From IMG/VR virus record IMGVR_UViG_3300030329_003808, positions 1-22,718 of that record: DNA of 22,718 nucleotides; one strand, written 5' to 3'. Shown in pieces: positions 11,970 to 20,067 of this stretch. The stretch comes from a virus. The notes below the pieces were generated by a model. That model searched no databases. It had not been told where the DNA came from and saw only the letters and a list, made by a program, of their open reading frames with translations. Each line of letters opens with the position of its first letter. Position 1 is the first letter of the stretch. The position numbers and the translations under genes were made by a program.

Positions 11970-14402
11970 CTACCCAAATATGCTGCCAATAAGGTTGCCA
12001 AAAACTCGCTGTTTCCAAGCGTTGTCCTGATTCTCTATCTGCCCAAGATTGTGATAGGGCGACCCAGCGGATTGTCCATAGCCAGCGCCCAGATAAGATG
12101 TATCGCCACCTACAATACCTGGAGCGCCAACCTTCCCGCTAAGATTCATTAGCATGTTAGCCATCTCAATATCTCTGTTTGCCAGGCCCAAATCAGCCTG
12201 ATTGATGTCTCGCGCCTGCGCGAATCCTTGTGAGCCTATCTGCTGACCAGATTCAAAACGACTTGACTCAGCCTCTAGTTGGGCCTTATCTGCTGCCGTC
12301 TGCGCTTGCTGTAACGCTTCAAGCTGTCTCAAATCTTGACCGAATTCTTGTTCCTGACCGCCGAATAGTTGATTGTAGAATTGCTGATCACGGCTCAACC
12401 GCGTTTGATCTTGCGTCCTGCCGATATCAGCTAACTGCCCTGAATACTTTGCAGCCGTACCAATTGCCTGGTTCATCAGCTCTTGGAGCGTCCCGCCCGT
12501 GTTCAACCGTCCCTGTGCCGCTGCGCTACTCTCTATCGCACGTCGCCCCTCGTCCTGCAAAAAGCGCAAAGCAGGATCGTCAGGGTTGAAAGGGTTGATC
12601 TGGTTAACATCTGTGAAAATGGCATCAGGTATTGCCCCCCGCCCAATCTCGCTAACCATCTGGGCGATATCTAACTGGTTAGGCTGTACATCAACGAGCT
12701 GGCCTGTCCCTCGCTCGTCGGCCAAATCAATGCGCGGTTCATATTCTTCAAGCAGCGCATCGCGGTATCTGTCGATGTCAGTATCTGTAAAGCTGACGTC
12801 ATCAGCAGTGCCCCACGTACCGTCTGGGCCAGGGTCACCGCCTAATGTATAGAACGGATAATAAACATCCGCTCGGGTTTTCATCAGTTCTCGCAGCAAC
12901 GCGAGTTCAGCGTCGGCAGCGTCTCGGAGTTGGTCAGCCTGATATCTGCGCCACGCTTCTTCGATCAGCCCCGCACCGACCACATCGATGGGGTCTTGGA
13001 TGATATTCGTTACTGCATCGAATATCGTATCGCCAATGGTTTGGGTACTTGCCAAATCTCCTGTCGTGACACCTTCAACAGAACCGCCTGCCCCACCTTG
13101 ACCAATTCCGCCTTGACCCCCAGCGCCGCCTGCCGCCGTTGCCTGTCCTCCTTGCCCCCCAGCGCCGCCTGCCGCCGTTGCAGTTGTATCTCCAACGCTA
13201 CCACCTGTGGCTGTTGTATCTCCAACGCTACCACCTGTGGCTGTGGCATCAGCTTGACCGCCTTGCGCGTCAACATCGACATCAGTATCAACATCAGTCG
13301 TCTGGTCTTGATCGCCTCCCCTGACATCGACATCGGTTGTCTGCGTTTGATCGCCCAGCGCTATGTTGATCAGATCGATTATTCTCTGATCTGATGGATC
13401 AAGCCCAGGCCCGAAAACTGTAGTAATCCAATCCCAAATTGCTCTTAAATCCATTCCGCCACCATCGTCGTTGCCGCCTTGGTTATTACCGCCTTGGTTG
13501 TTACCGCCTTGGTTATTACCGCCCTGGTTGTTGCCGCCCTGGTTATTACCGCCCTGGCCTTCTAGCAAATCATTTTGATAATCGTCGTAGTCTTTTCCAA
13601 AAGCGCCGAGAATGAAGGCTATTAAATCTCGATCTTCATCACTCATTACCGTAAAATCTGGCCCAAAAATAGCAGCAATAATGCCGACAGTATCTAAGCC
13701 GCGATCATCTTGTTTTAACAACTCCCACATGTCTCTTTGCTCGTCGGTGAGTTCGAAATCGTCCTCTCCGCTGTCAGCCTTTCCATCCCACGCGACGTTC
13801 TCTAGCAAAAGGTCTATAAGAGCTGGATCAACAGCATCAAGATCGTAATCACCGAATATGGCTCTGAGAATTTCGTCCCGAGGGCCAGGTCTTGATGCTG
13901 TTTGCATCAATTCCCACATGTCGAGGTCTACAGCAGCCTCAGCATCACTCACAACGCCGTCTTGATTAAAATCTGACGGGTCAAAAGTTTGTTCGTCGTC
14001 CTGGCCTTGGTTTTGGTAGAACTCTTCTGGAGTTTGCCCCAGCATCCTGCGATTGAATTCCTGAATATAGATTTGGCGCAAATCATCACCATCTAACGGT
14101 GATGAATCGGGCGGGGCATTGGTGTACCAGGGGATATCGTCCGTATAATTGTTATCCTCTAAACCTGCCGCAATCAGGTCTTCTATAAAATAAGAATCAA
14201 CATCAATAGGGCGATTTGGGTCTGGTCGATATTTCCCGTCAATGTCAATCAGGCCAATGTCATCAGAAAACAAATCCTCACGAGCTAACGCCGCATTTAT
14301 CCAGCCTTGGACAGCTTGCTCATCACGCAGGAACGCTTCCATTTCCTCATTCGATAGTGATTTAAACCACTCACGCAACACATTTTGATTTTCTTCTGAC
14401 AT
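11970..14402 (-). CDS. repeat-rich 810-residue virion protein, DNA-transfer-protein-like C-terminus
   Basis: The ATG immediately follows the stop of the preceding gene. Residues 1-280 are very acidic, with an EF-hand-like loop DFNQDGVVSDAE (144-155). Two modules with a 63-residue offset follow (DMWEL at 161 and 224, AIFG at 181 and 244) and a weaker third (TVFG at 328). Next come five GGNNQ repeats (284-308), a DVDVD stretch, two GSVGDTTAT units (391-410) and Gly-rich repeats to 440. Residues 455-810 are helical and Gln-rich and end with a pattern found in podoviral DNA-transfer/ejection proteins (FLQDEGRRAIESSAAAQGRL, then NQLFGGQEQEFGQDL). It probably is packaged in the head and leaves with DNA. 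The EF-hand and repeats are unusual for that family. Confidence 0.65.
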   Translation of the reverse strand: MSEENQNVLREWFKSLSNEEMEAFLRDEQAVQGWINAALAREDLFSDDIGLIDIDGKYRPDPNRPIDVDSYFIEDLIAAGLEDNNYTDDIPWYTNAPPDSSPLDGDDLRQIYIQEFNRRMLGQTPEEFYQNQGQDDEQTFDPSDFNQDGVVSDAEAAVDLDMWELMQTASRPGPRDEILRAIFGDYDLDAVDPALIDLLLENVAWDGKADSGEDDFELTDEQRDMWELLKQDDRGLDTVGIIAAIFGPDFTVMSDEDRDLIAFILGAFGKDYDDYQNDLLEGQGGNNQGGNNQGGNNQGGNNQGGNNQGGNDDGGGMDLRAIWDWITTVFGPGLDPSDQRIIDLINIALGDQTQTTDVDVRGGDQDQTTDVDTDVDVDAQGGQADATATGGSVGDTTATGGSVGDTTATAAGGAGGQGGQATAAGGAGGQGGIGQGGAGGSVEGVTTGDLASTQTIGDTIFDAVTNIIQDPIDVVGAGLIEEAWRRYQADQLRDAADAELALLRELMKTRADVYYPFYTLGGDPGPDGTWGTADDVSFTDTDIDRYRDALLEEYEPRIDLADERGTGQLVDVQPNQLDIAQMVSEIGRGAIPDAIFTDVNQINPFNPDDPALRFLQDEGRRAIESSAAAQGRLNTGGTLQELMNQAIGTAAKYSGQLADIGRTQDQTRLSRDQQFYNQLFGGQEQEFGQDLRQLEALQQAQTAADKAQLEAESSRFESGQQIGSQGFAQARDINQADLGLANRDIEMANMLMNLSGKVGAPGIVGGDTSYLGAGYGQSAGSPYHNLGQIENQDNAWKQRVFGNLIGSIFG
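13183..13242 (-). repeat. 30-bp tandem duplication in the 810-residue protein gene
   Basis: Two consecutive perfect 30-bp units (13183-13212, 13213-13242) encode GSVGDTTATG-type decapeptides. A longer GC-rich direct repeat (CAGCGCCGCCTGCCGCCGTT near 13120 and 13160) encodes the neighbouring AAGGAGG units. The perfect identity suggests recent slippage and a length-variable region. Confidence 0.85.
13479..13553 (-). repeat. 15-bp tandem repeat array encoding GGNNQ
   Basis: Five 15-bp units differing only at synonymous positions (TTG/CTG-type and ATT/GTT alternations) encode five GGNNQ pentapeptides, followed by GGNDD. Synonymous differences mean the protein repeat is selected or the array is older than the 30-bp one. 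It forms a flexible linker between acidic and Gly-rich regions. Confidence 0.9.
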
Positions 14403-14780
14403 TTAGATCACCAGATATTCCGAGGACGCATCCAGATAAACGACGCGCAAAGCGTCATATTGGCTGCCAATGGATTTACTCGCAGCACCGTCTATGGTTT
14501 CTGACCCCTCGGTATCCACAGATACCGCGCCACTGCCCATTCGTTTGACAATCACCTGTTGCCCGTCTTTTGGACTTTTATGCAGCGAAACGGTGACACT
14601 GCCACTACTATCTACCTCAACAATCTCTAGAGCTGCTGCTCCGGTGGTCGTATAGGCGGCAGTCTGTCTTGAGTAAAAAGGCTTCACAAGGTCAAAAATA
14701 TCGATGACAACCTGACGAAGTGGCTCAGTCTCAGCTGGCACTTTTATCGCAAGCGGGTCTCGCAGAATGCGTGTAGTCAT
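14403..14780 (-). CDS. 125-residue beta-rich virion protein sharing the fibre C-terminal module
   Basis: No family name is recognised. The N-terminal 45 residues contain one helix (PLRQVVIDIFDLVKPFY). Residues about 60-125 are beta-strand-rich: TVSLHKSPKDGQQVIVKRMG, VSVDTEGSETIDG, YDALRVVYLDASSEYLVI. This part aligns by eye with the last 60 residues of the 479-residue fibre protein (TITLPAGSANDTVIISNAG, QKINSS, VQLVYVDDTIGWYAI), suggesting a shared trimerisation or head-domain fold. Its start overlaps the 55-residue membrane protein gene (ATGA). It is probably a small virion component, such as a needle tip or fibre cap. Confidence 0.65.
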   Translation of the reverse strand: MTTRILRDPLAIKVPAETEPLRQVVIDIFDLVKPFYSRQTAAYTTTGAAALEIVEVDSSGSVTVSLHKSPKDGQQVIVKRMGSGAVSVDTEGSETIDGAASKSIGSQYDALRVVYLDASSEYLVI

Positions 14781-14944
14781 TTCAAAAAACCGACAGTGAA
14801 AACTAACGTCACCATAAAGGGGTATAAAGCATAAACAGCCATCTCGACTCTGCTCACGCGATCACTTACTGTTTTGAATTGATCTTTGAAGTTTTCATAA
14901 CGCAGCGCGCATTCAGCCTCGTGCCGTTCAAGTTCGCTGCTCAT
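14777..14944 (-). CDS. 55-residue coiled-coil/TM protein, XhlA- or holin-like
   Basis: The ATG at 14944 lies within the last 17 bases of the previous gene; the TGA overlaps the next start (ATGA). Residues 1-36 are a charged helix (SSELERHEAECALRYENF, DRVSRVEM), followed by one hydrophobic segment (VYALYPFMVTLVFTVGF) up to the C-terminus. A charged helix plus C-terminal membrane anchor is the plan of XhlA-type haemolysin/holin-associated proteins. It stands among virion genes, not lysis genes, so a tail-associated membrane role is equally possible. Confidence 0.6.
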   Translation of the reverse strand: MSSELERHEAECALRYENFKDQFKTVSDRVSRVEMAVYALYPFMVTLVFTVGFLK

Positions 14945-15167
14945 TGATATCTTTTAAAACCTCAGTTGTGTCATCAACGATGACTGGCTTGCAATAGGCC
15001 GTGACGTTAACCTGACCACAGTTATATGTTCGTCTGTCGTCAGGATGTGTTTGTGCATGTTCAATTGCGTGACTGTAAAGATTGCATGTGTAGATTGATT
15101 GCCAGTAGGTTATGTCAGGCTGCTCAACGCCATCGATAATAACGATTAACGCGAAAGCGATTAACAT
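14928..15167 (-). CDS. small probably exported Cys-containing protein
   Basis: 79 residues. It begins with a hydrophobic stretch (MLIAFALIVIIDGV) that may be a short signal or anchor, then a hydrophilic part with three Cys (C28, C50, C58) and an acidic end (DDTTEVLKDINEQ). The start overlaps the preceding stop by seven bases (ATGTTAA). No family is recognised. It belongs to a run of three small membrane or exported proteins between tail-fibre and ejection genes. Confidence 0.6.
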   Translation of the reverse strand: MLIAFALIVIIDGVEQPDITYWQSIYTCNLYSHAIEHAQTHPDDRRTYNCGQVNVTAYCKPVIVDDTTEVLKDINEQRT

Positions 15168-15700
15168 CTAACGCGTCCACACTGTCGCGTATTTCGATAC
15201 TCTTCAATCTTCTGCGACATCTTGGTTTGTTCCCACTTGTCCCACACCTGCTTTACGCCCCATCCTGTAACGGACAACATGACGCAGAGAGTGAGCAGCA
15301 AGAACACGATCGCATAGTTTCTGATTTTTGCTTTTCTTCGCTGGCGCTTAACTGCGATTGTTCGCATGTACTCGGCATGGTCTCGCTCGCTTTGAGCGCG
15401 AATCCGCATAGCTTCTCTATAAACATCTATGCAACCTGCCATGAGGCAGATATCCTTTATATCGCGTTCAGCCTGCTTGATTTTGCGGCGATGAATCGAT
15501 AAATCCATTGCCTCTTTTGTGCTGAGTGGTCTCTTTAGTTTAGTCTTTTTTTCCCAACGATCTAATCTAGTCGCGCTGTCAGAGAATTTTCCTAGAAGTT
15601 TTGCAGCATCAGAAGCATTGGCCTGCGTGTCTCGCAGCGTCTGGATAACGCCGTTGACAGCGTTTAAAGCCGCCCCTATAGCGGCAAGCTCTGCAAACAT
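15161..15700 (-). CDS. 179-residue single-TM protein with long coiled coil
   Basis: An N-terminal Ala-rich helix (MFAELAAIGAALNAVNGVIQ) is followed by a long Lys/Arg/Asp/Glu helix (45-125) with an RRKIKQAERDIKDICLMAGC stretch, a very basic patch (KRQRRKAKIRN), one clear TM segment (129-148) and a charged tail with two Cys. The protein is probably inner-membrane with its large coiled part in the cytoplasm, by the positive-inside rule. The family is not recognised. Gene order places it between a tail chaperone and the ejection proteins, so it may be a virion or infection-modulating membrane protein. Confidence 0.65.
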   Translation of the reverse strand: MFAELAAIGAALNAVNGVIQTLRDTQANASDAAKLLGKFSDSATRLDRWEKKTKLKRPLSTKEAMDLSIHRRKIKQAERDIKDICLMAGCIDVYREAMRIRAQSERDHAEYMRTIAVKRQRRKAKIRNYAIVFLLLTLCVMLSVTGWGVKQVWDKWEQTKMSQKIEEYRNTRQCGRVRC

Positions 15701-15706
15701 AAGCCA

Positions 15707-16003
15707 TTATGTCAAAGAAGGTCGTGTATCGGGAAAATCACTGGTGCTAGGCCAATCTCTTAACTTAATTCGATAGGCTTTATAAGCATCAAGTTCTGGA
15801 TGATCTGTCAGCGGCAAAATATAATCTGTACGCGCTAACTCTCGATTTCTCCAGAATCTAGCAGCCTCCGCTTTTGTGTTTTCCGCTTGCGGATCAACCC
15901 ACATCTCATAATGAGAATAATTTGCTTTAACAAAGTTTTCGTCGGCAACGATGAAATTCGTTTGATTACCGTCAGCGTCTTTGATAATAAATTTGTTCGA
16001 CAT
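15707..16003 (-). CDS. tail fibre/tail assembly chaperone-like protein
   Basis: 98 residues with an AGAGGA site. The C-terminal pattern FWRNRELARTDYILPLTDHP, ELDAYKAYRIKLRDWPSTSDFPD is that of phage tail assembly chaperones and fibre assembly proteins ('RdxlLxxtD.....awaaYRqaLRdlP...gFPd'). These small proteins bind fibre or tail subunits during folding and are usually encoded next to them. Here the Gly-rich adhesin and the fibre are directly upstream. Confidence 0.7.
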   Translation of the reverse strand: MSNKFIIKDADGNQTNFIVADENFVKANYSHYEMWVDPQAENTKAEAARFWRNRELARTDYILPLTDHPELDAYKAYRIKLRDWPSTSDFPDTRPSLT

Positions 16004-16014
16004 GATAATCCTCT

Positions 16015-17190
16015 CTAGCCGTAGGCAAGGTAATGAATAATAACGACACCGTTACCACCGTCACCTGATTGCATATTATTGTTGCCAGTGTTTGCAGCAC
16101 CGCCCCCGCCGCCACCGAAAGCTCCCCCATGCCCACAAAATGTGGTTGACGTTGACCCCGCCGAAGCGTCACAGGCTTTTCCACCGCCGCCACCAAAGAC
16201 ACCGCCGTAATTGATTGCTTGCTCATTGAAGTCGCCAGCCGCGCCACCGCCCCCAGCGCCGTTACCACCCACGCCAAAAACACCATCAAGCGTTGAGTCG
16301 GCCTTTGATAGTCCACCGTCTCCAAAGACATTTAAAATATTGCTGGGGAATGAACTTCCCTCTGGCAGATCAATCTCAGTGTCACTTCCTTCAACTTTTT
16401 TCTGACCCGCGTTTGTTGAAAGATCGGCTGCGTTCAAGACTCCTGCTTGGCTAGCCGTTCCTCCCTGACGAATTCCACCAACGCCAGCATATGTGTAAGA
16501 GGTATTTTTTGCGGCATTGCTTGCTCCTGGGCCACCTGAGCCTCCTCCAACTGAAGCGACTGGATCAGTCGCAGTCCCTGAAACCGCTCCACCAGCTCCA
16601 CCAATACCACCACCGCCTGTTGCTCGTTCATGCGAGGCAATAGCGGCTGGAATTGCTCCTCCAGCATGTCCTACGTTTGAACGAATGGCGACTGCACCAC
16701 CACCTGTAGCAGCACTGCCAGAATTGCTTCCAGCGCCTACTGCGCCTCCAGCACCTCCAACACGATTACTCGTACCTCCACTGGCTGTTCCTCCAGCACC
16801 ACCAGCCGCTGCTGATGTGGACGATTTTAGTGCGACCCCGCCTGTGCCTCCGTTTCCATTCAGATCAACGGTGGTTCCTGAAGCCGTTACAAAACGACTG
16901 TTGCCACCGTTGTTCCCTGCAACAGCGGAATTTGATGAGGTTGAACCAGCACCGCCAGCTCCAATAGTAACGGTGTAGGTATCACCCTGTTTTACCGATA
17001 TGATTTGCTCCGACAAGCCTCCAGCACCACCTCCCGTGGCTATCCCCACATTCGAGCTTGCCGCACCAGAGCCTCCACCGCCAATAGTAATCACGCGAAT
17101 GACACCTGCTCTGCCGACTGTCCATGTTTGGCTGTTGGTGAGCAGAATTTGCTCAAGCATGGATTGATTGTCGCTACCTAAAACTGCCAT
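16015..17190 (-). CDS. glycine-rich tail adhesin
   Basis: 391 residues with an AGGAG site. The N-terminal part TWTVGRAGVIRVITIGGGGSG resembles the start of the phage Gly-rich domain family. The body is a long run of Gly/Ala/Ser motifs (GGAGG, GGGGIGGAGG, GGNGAGGGGAAG, FGGGGGKA) interrupted by loops such as GSDTEIDLPEGSSFPSNIL, ending GNGVVIIHYL. Gly-rich adhesins (for example S16 gp38) fold as packed polyglycine-II helices whose loops bind host receptors. The loops are thus candidate receptor-contact sites. Location between fibre and chaperone fits a tail-tip adhesin. Confidence 0.8.
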   Translation of the reverse strand: MAVLGSDNQSMLEQILLTNSQTWTVGRAGVIRVITIGGGGSGAASSNVGIATGGGAGGLSEQIISVKQGDTYTVTIGAGGAGSTSSNSAVAGNNGGNSRFVTASGTTVDLNGNGGTGGVALKSSTSAAAGGAGGTASGGTSNRVGGAGGAVGAGSNSGSAATGGGAVAIRSNVGHAGGAIPAAIASHERATGGGGIGGAGGAVSGTATDPVASVGGGSGGPGASNAAKNTSYTYAGVGGIRQGGTASQAGVLNAADLSTNAGQKKVEGSDTEIDLPEGSSFPSNILNVFGDGGLSKADSTLDGVFGVGGNGAGGGGAAGDFNEQAINYGGVFGGGGGKACDASAGSTSTTFCGHGGAFGGGGGGAANTGNNNMQSGDGGNGVVIIHYLAYG

Positions 17191-17201
17191 GTTTTTTTCT
17201 C

Positions 17202-18641
17202 CTAAATTGCATACCAGCCAATGGTGTCATCGACGTAGACCAGTTGAACGCTTGCGCCCTGAATGATCGTTCCGTCTTCCGCAGAGCTGTTGATTTTCTG
17301 ACTGCCGTTCCTGCCGACAGTCACCAATGCTGCTCCTGCGTTCGAGATAATTACCGTGTCGTTTGCAGAACCTGCTGGCAGCGTGATCGTGAACGCTGTA
17401 CTCGCGTGGTTACAAACTAATTGATCGCCAGCACTGGCAGTGTAGTTGGTCGTCTTAATTGCCCACGCTGTGTAAGCGCCACCAGCAGTTGCCCATGACA
17501 TCGTGCCAGAGCCGTTTGTTTGTAAGAATTGCCCAGAATCTCCATCACTAGATGGAAGTGTTAAAGTAATGTCTGCTGTAGACGCAGGACCGATAAGTGT
17601 TACTTTGTTTGTACCATTGTCTGAGTCCTCAAAGAACTCTATCTTACCTGCACTGGTTGAACCATTTTTAAGTGATAATGCTCCTGCATTAAGAGTCATC
17701 CCATTAGCATCAACAGTTACTCGATTTGTATTGTCAGCATATAGATGAATTTCATTAACCGTTCCGAAATCCACCTTGGTTTGATCGTCTTCACCTATCT
17801 TGATGTCAGTCGCAAGCAAACTGGTTATGCCCGTCTGTGCGGCATCTACGTTCAACGTGTTTGTCGATAGCGTAACGCCTGTGCCTGCTGCAAAACTGGT
17901 TGCAGACATTGGTATGTTCGACAGGGTGTTGTTCGAGGCGTTTATAGTTTTATTTGTGAACGTCGTGGTGCTACTTGCAGTTACCCCACTGACCTGCGAG
18001 TCCACATAGGCTTTGATTGATTGCTGAGTTGCCAATTGGGTCGCAGAATTGGACGCCATATTGTCTTCATCAAGCACCGCTGTACCGCTAACGCCCGTGT
18101 TCAACACTGCTGAGGTAAGCGTTTTGTTAGTCAGCGTTTGCGTGAAGGCTTCAAAGACGAATGTGTCGTTACCTGCCAACAATGGCAGCGAGACAGTGCG
18201 GTCAGCCGCCAGGTTAGCGACAGCGAAAATATATTGATGATCAGCAGCGCTGTCGTTGATTTGGGGAGTTGTAAGGACGGGGCTGGTCAGTGTCTTGTTA
18301 GTCAAAGTCTGCGTGGATGTTGTGCCAATCGCCTCACTCCAACTGCTCAGTGTGCCATTGTCATCCACCGCCCAGTACAGCCCAGAGCTTTCTGTGAGGA
18401 CGATCTGCCCGTAGCGTATCTCACCGGATGCACTTGTATTTCTAACAGCAGAGATGAGTACAGAGCGATCAGACGAAGGTGCGTTGGATGCGCTTGCGCC
18501 GAGCGAATAAAAACCTGACTTTTTGACTGCCGTGGCTTTTGTATCACTCGCATCAGATATACTGGTGTTGCCGATATTTCCCGCGTCAGCATCATTCAGT
18601 ATTGTCTGAACTTGTGTGGTGGTCTGTGTTAACTGGCCCAT
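17202..18641 (-). CDS. tail fibre protein
   Basis: 479 residues with a GAGGATAGA site. The sequence is Ser/Thr/Asn-rich and repetitive. TSTQTLTNKTLTSPVLTTP and TQTLTNKTLTSAVLNTGVSG, plus a degenerate TFTNKTINASNNTLSNI, are the 'TLTNKTLTSPxL' repeats typical of many aquatic-phage fibres. The C-terminal 80 residues form a beta-rich domain (DQLVCNHASTAFTITLPAGS to VQLVYVDDTIGWYAI). There is no N-terminal P22-tailspike-like head-binding domain and no hydrolase motif. It stands where P22 has the needle gene 26, after gp10, so fibre genes occupy that slot. Confidence 0.85.
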   Translation of the reverse strand: MGQLTQTTTQVQTILNDADAGNIGNTSISDASDTKATAVKKSGFYSLGASASNAPSSDRSVLISAVRNTSASGEIRYGQIVLTESSGLYWAVDDNGTLSSWSEAIGTTSTQTLTNKTLTSPVLTTPQINDSAADHQYIFAVANLAADRTVSLPLLAGNDTFVFEAFTQTLTNKTLTSAVLNTGVSGTAVLDEDNMASNSATQLATQQSIKAYVDSQVSGVTASSTTTFTNKTINASNNTLSNIPMSATSFAAGTGVTLSTNTLNVDAAQTGITSLLATDIKIGEDDQTKVDFGTVNEIHLYADNTNRVTVDANGMTLNAGALSLKNGSTSAGKIEFFEDSDNGTNKVTLIGPASTADITLTLPSSDGDSGQFLQTNGSGTMSWATAGGAYTAWAIKTTNYTASAGDQLVCNHASTAFTITLPAGSANDTVIISNAGAALVTVGRNGSQKINSSAEDGTIIQGASVQLVYVDDTIGWYAI

Positions 18642-18642
18642 T

Positions 18643-20067
18643 CTATCCTCTTAAAATTTGTGCATCGATGGCTGCGTCCAGCACATCGACCTGAGCATTT
18701 GAACTTGTTTCAACACGCACGATGATCTCTCGACACTTACCAATACCGTTAATATCGATAGTCTTATTGCCGTTCAGCGTCATAGTATTAATGGTCGTGA
18801 AACTCGATAGGTCTTTGCTCACTTTCAACGACACGCTTGAGCTTGCGCTCGTATCCAAATGCAGCTTCACCTGGTCAATCACCATCTCTGCCCCGCCCAC
18901 ATCCAGCACCTCTGAGGTGATCAGCGGCAAATCTTTCCGCCTCGTGATGTTTTCGCCATCAGCCTGGAAGTTGGAAAAATCGAGCTTGTAGATTTTCTTG
19001 TTGGCAGAGTGTGCGGCAAGCACATAATCAAAATCGTGAACCACGCTCGTAGTCATGAAGTCTTTTTCAAACCACGTCTGACTCGTTACGTGATAGGTCC
19101 AGATTTCGCCCTGATCAGCAAAAATGAAATCAACAAAACTTTCCTGGTGTAAAGAGTAGGAGGTTACGCGCACCGTATCGAAATCACTGCTGTCGTAGTT
19201 CGCCCACTGCTCTCCGATCGCAGGCACGAACAGAGGTTGGAAGTTCTCACCCTGAATCATCCCTGGCCGACGATTCTCATCGATGAAATAGATCACCCCA
19301 TCGATAGCGGCAACAGCATGAGTTCCACAAATGCCATGCTGCATGACCGCCTGACGGCTAAGTGGTGGCCGTCCTGTGCCGCTCGTAAACCATATCTCAG
19401 TGGTTGTTTCACCAAAGAGGTAGAGTAGCTGATTAAGGCTGAAAACGCGCAGAAGGTCATCTGGTAACGCCTCTGCCTGAGCAAAATCGAGAGACTCGAT
19501 ATTAGTCCCGTCGTTTAGGGCAGAAACTACGAAATAACCGTCAGGCTGCTGATAAATAAACCTGCTATCTAAAAACGCCACTGAGCTGGTCAGGAGTAGG
19601 TCCGTGTCGCTAATTTCAGCGAGACCGCCTGCAACAGTGTACACATATGCGTCTGGTGTGCCGCCTGTAGTAATAATTAACTGATTTTGGTCAGTCGCCA
19701 TCACCACGGGAGTTGGGCTATTTACGATCTCGCCCAGAAAGATAGCTGCTCCGCCCGAATCAATCGAATAGAGAGCATCGCCTGTAACTTGATAAAGCAG
19801 CCCATTAGGACCATTAGCAATCAGCCCCCTATCAGCACCGCCTGGCGTAATACTCGCGGTAATCGCTTCAGAGGCGCTGTCTGTCAAAGGTGACGAGGTG
19901 CTGTCAGTAATGGCCTCGCCCGTGGCTTGGAAGTTTGCGAACTCCACATAGCCAGGTATCTGCCTGTAACCTCGCAGCGTATGCGGAAATAGATTGAGCG
20001 TTTGCTGTCGGTTCGCATCTAACCTGGTGCTGCCGTAGCTCGACTCAAGCGGTATCGCTGCCCTCAC
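18643..20067 (-). CDS. P22 gp10-like packaged DNA stabilisation protein (tail hub)
   Basis: 474 residues, close to P22 gp10 (472). The GTG start is in a GTGA overlap with the preceding stop. The N-terminal part RLDANRQQTLNLFPHTLRGY resembles the family opening (asn-x-yPe). The middle has IDGVIYFIDENRRPGMIQGE, the QAVMQHGICGTHAVAAIDG propeller-like stretch, and IWTYHVTSQTWFEKDF. In P22 gp10 hexamers close the portal below gp4 and carry the tailspikes and needle. Position directly after gp4-like and in the same operon strengthens the call. Confidence 0.78.
   Translation of the reverse strand: MRAAIPLESSYGSTRLDANRQQTLNLFPHTLRGYRQIPGYVEFANFQATGEAITDSTSSPLTDSASEAITASITPGGADRGLIANGPNGLLYQVTGDALYSIDSGGAAIFLGEIVNSPTPVVMATDQNQLIITTGGTPDAYVYTVAGGLAEISDTDLLLTSSVAFLDSRFIYQQPDGYFVVSALNDGTNIESLDFAQAEALPDDLLRVFSLNQLLYLFGETTTEIWFTSGTGRPPLSRQAVMQHGICGTHAVAAIDGVIYFIDENRRPGMIQGENFQPLFVPAIGEQWANYDSSDFDTVRVTSYSLHQESFVDFIFADQGEIWTYHVTSQTWFEKDFMTTSVVHDFDYVLAAHSANKKIYKLDFSNFQADGENITRRKDLPLITSEVLDVGGAEMVIDQVKLHLDTSASSSVSLKVSKDLSSFTTINTMTLNGNKTIDINGIGKCREIIVRVETSSNAQVDVLDAAIDAQILRG

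Noticed and set aside
12930-13394. Plus-strand 154-codon ORF and minus-strand 107-codon ORF at 13010-13333
   Set aside because: Both are shadows of the repetitive region of the 810-residue virion protein, which has coupled starts and homology-like features.
13479-13553. CRISPR-like or non-coding repeat array
   Set aside because: The 15-bp units are contiguous, without spacers, and encode an in-frame GGNNQ repeat.
16517-16978. 153-codon Pro-rich plus-strand ORF
   Set aside because: It is the antisense shadow of the Gly-rich adhesin (Gly codons read as Pro/Ala).
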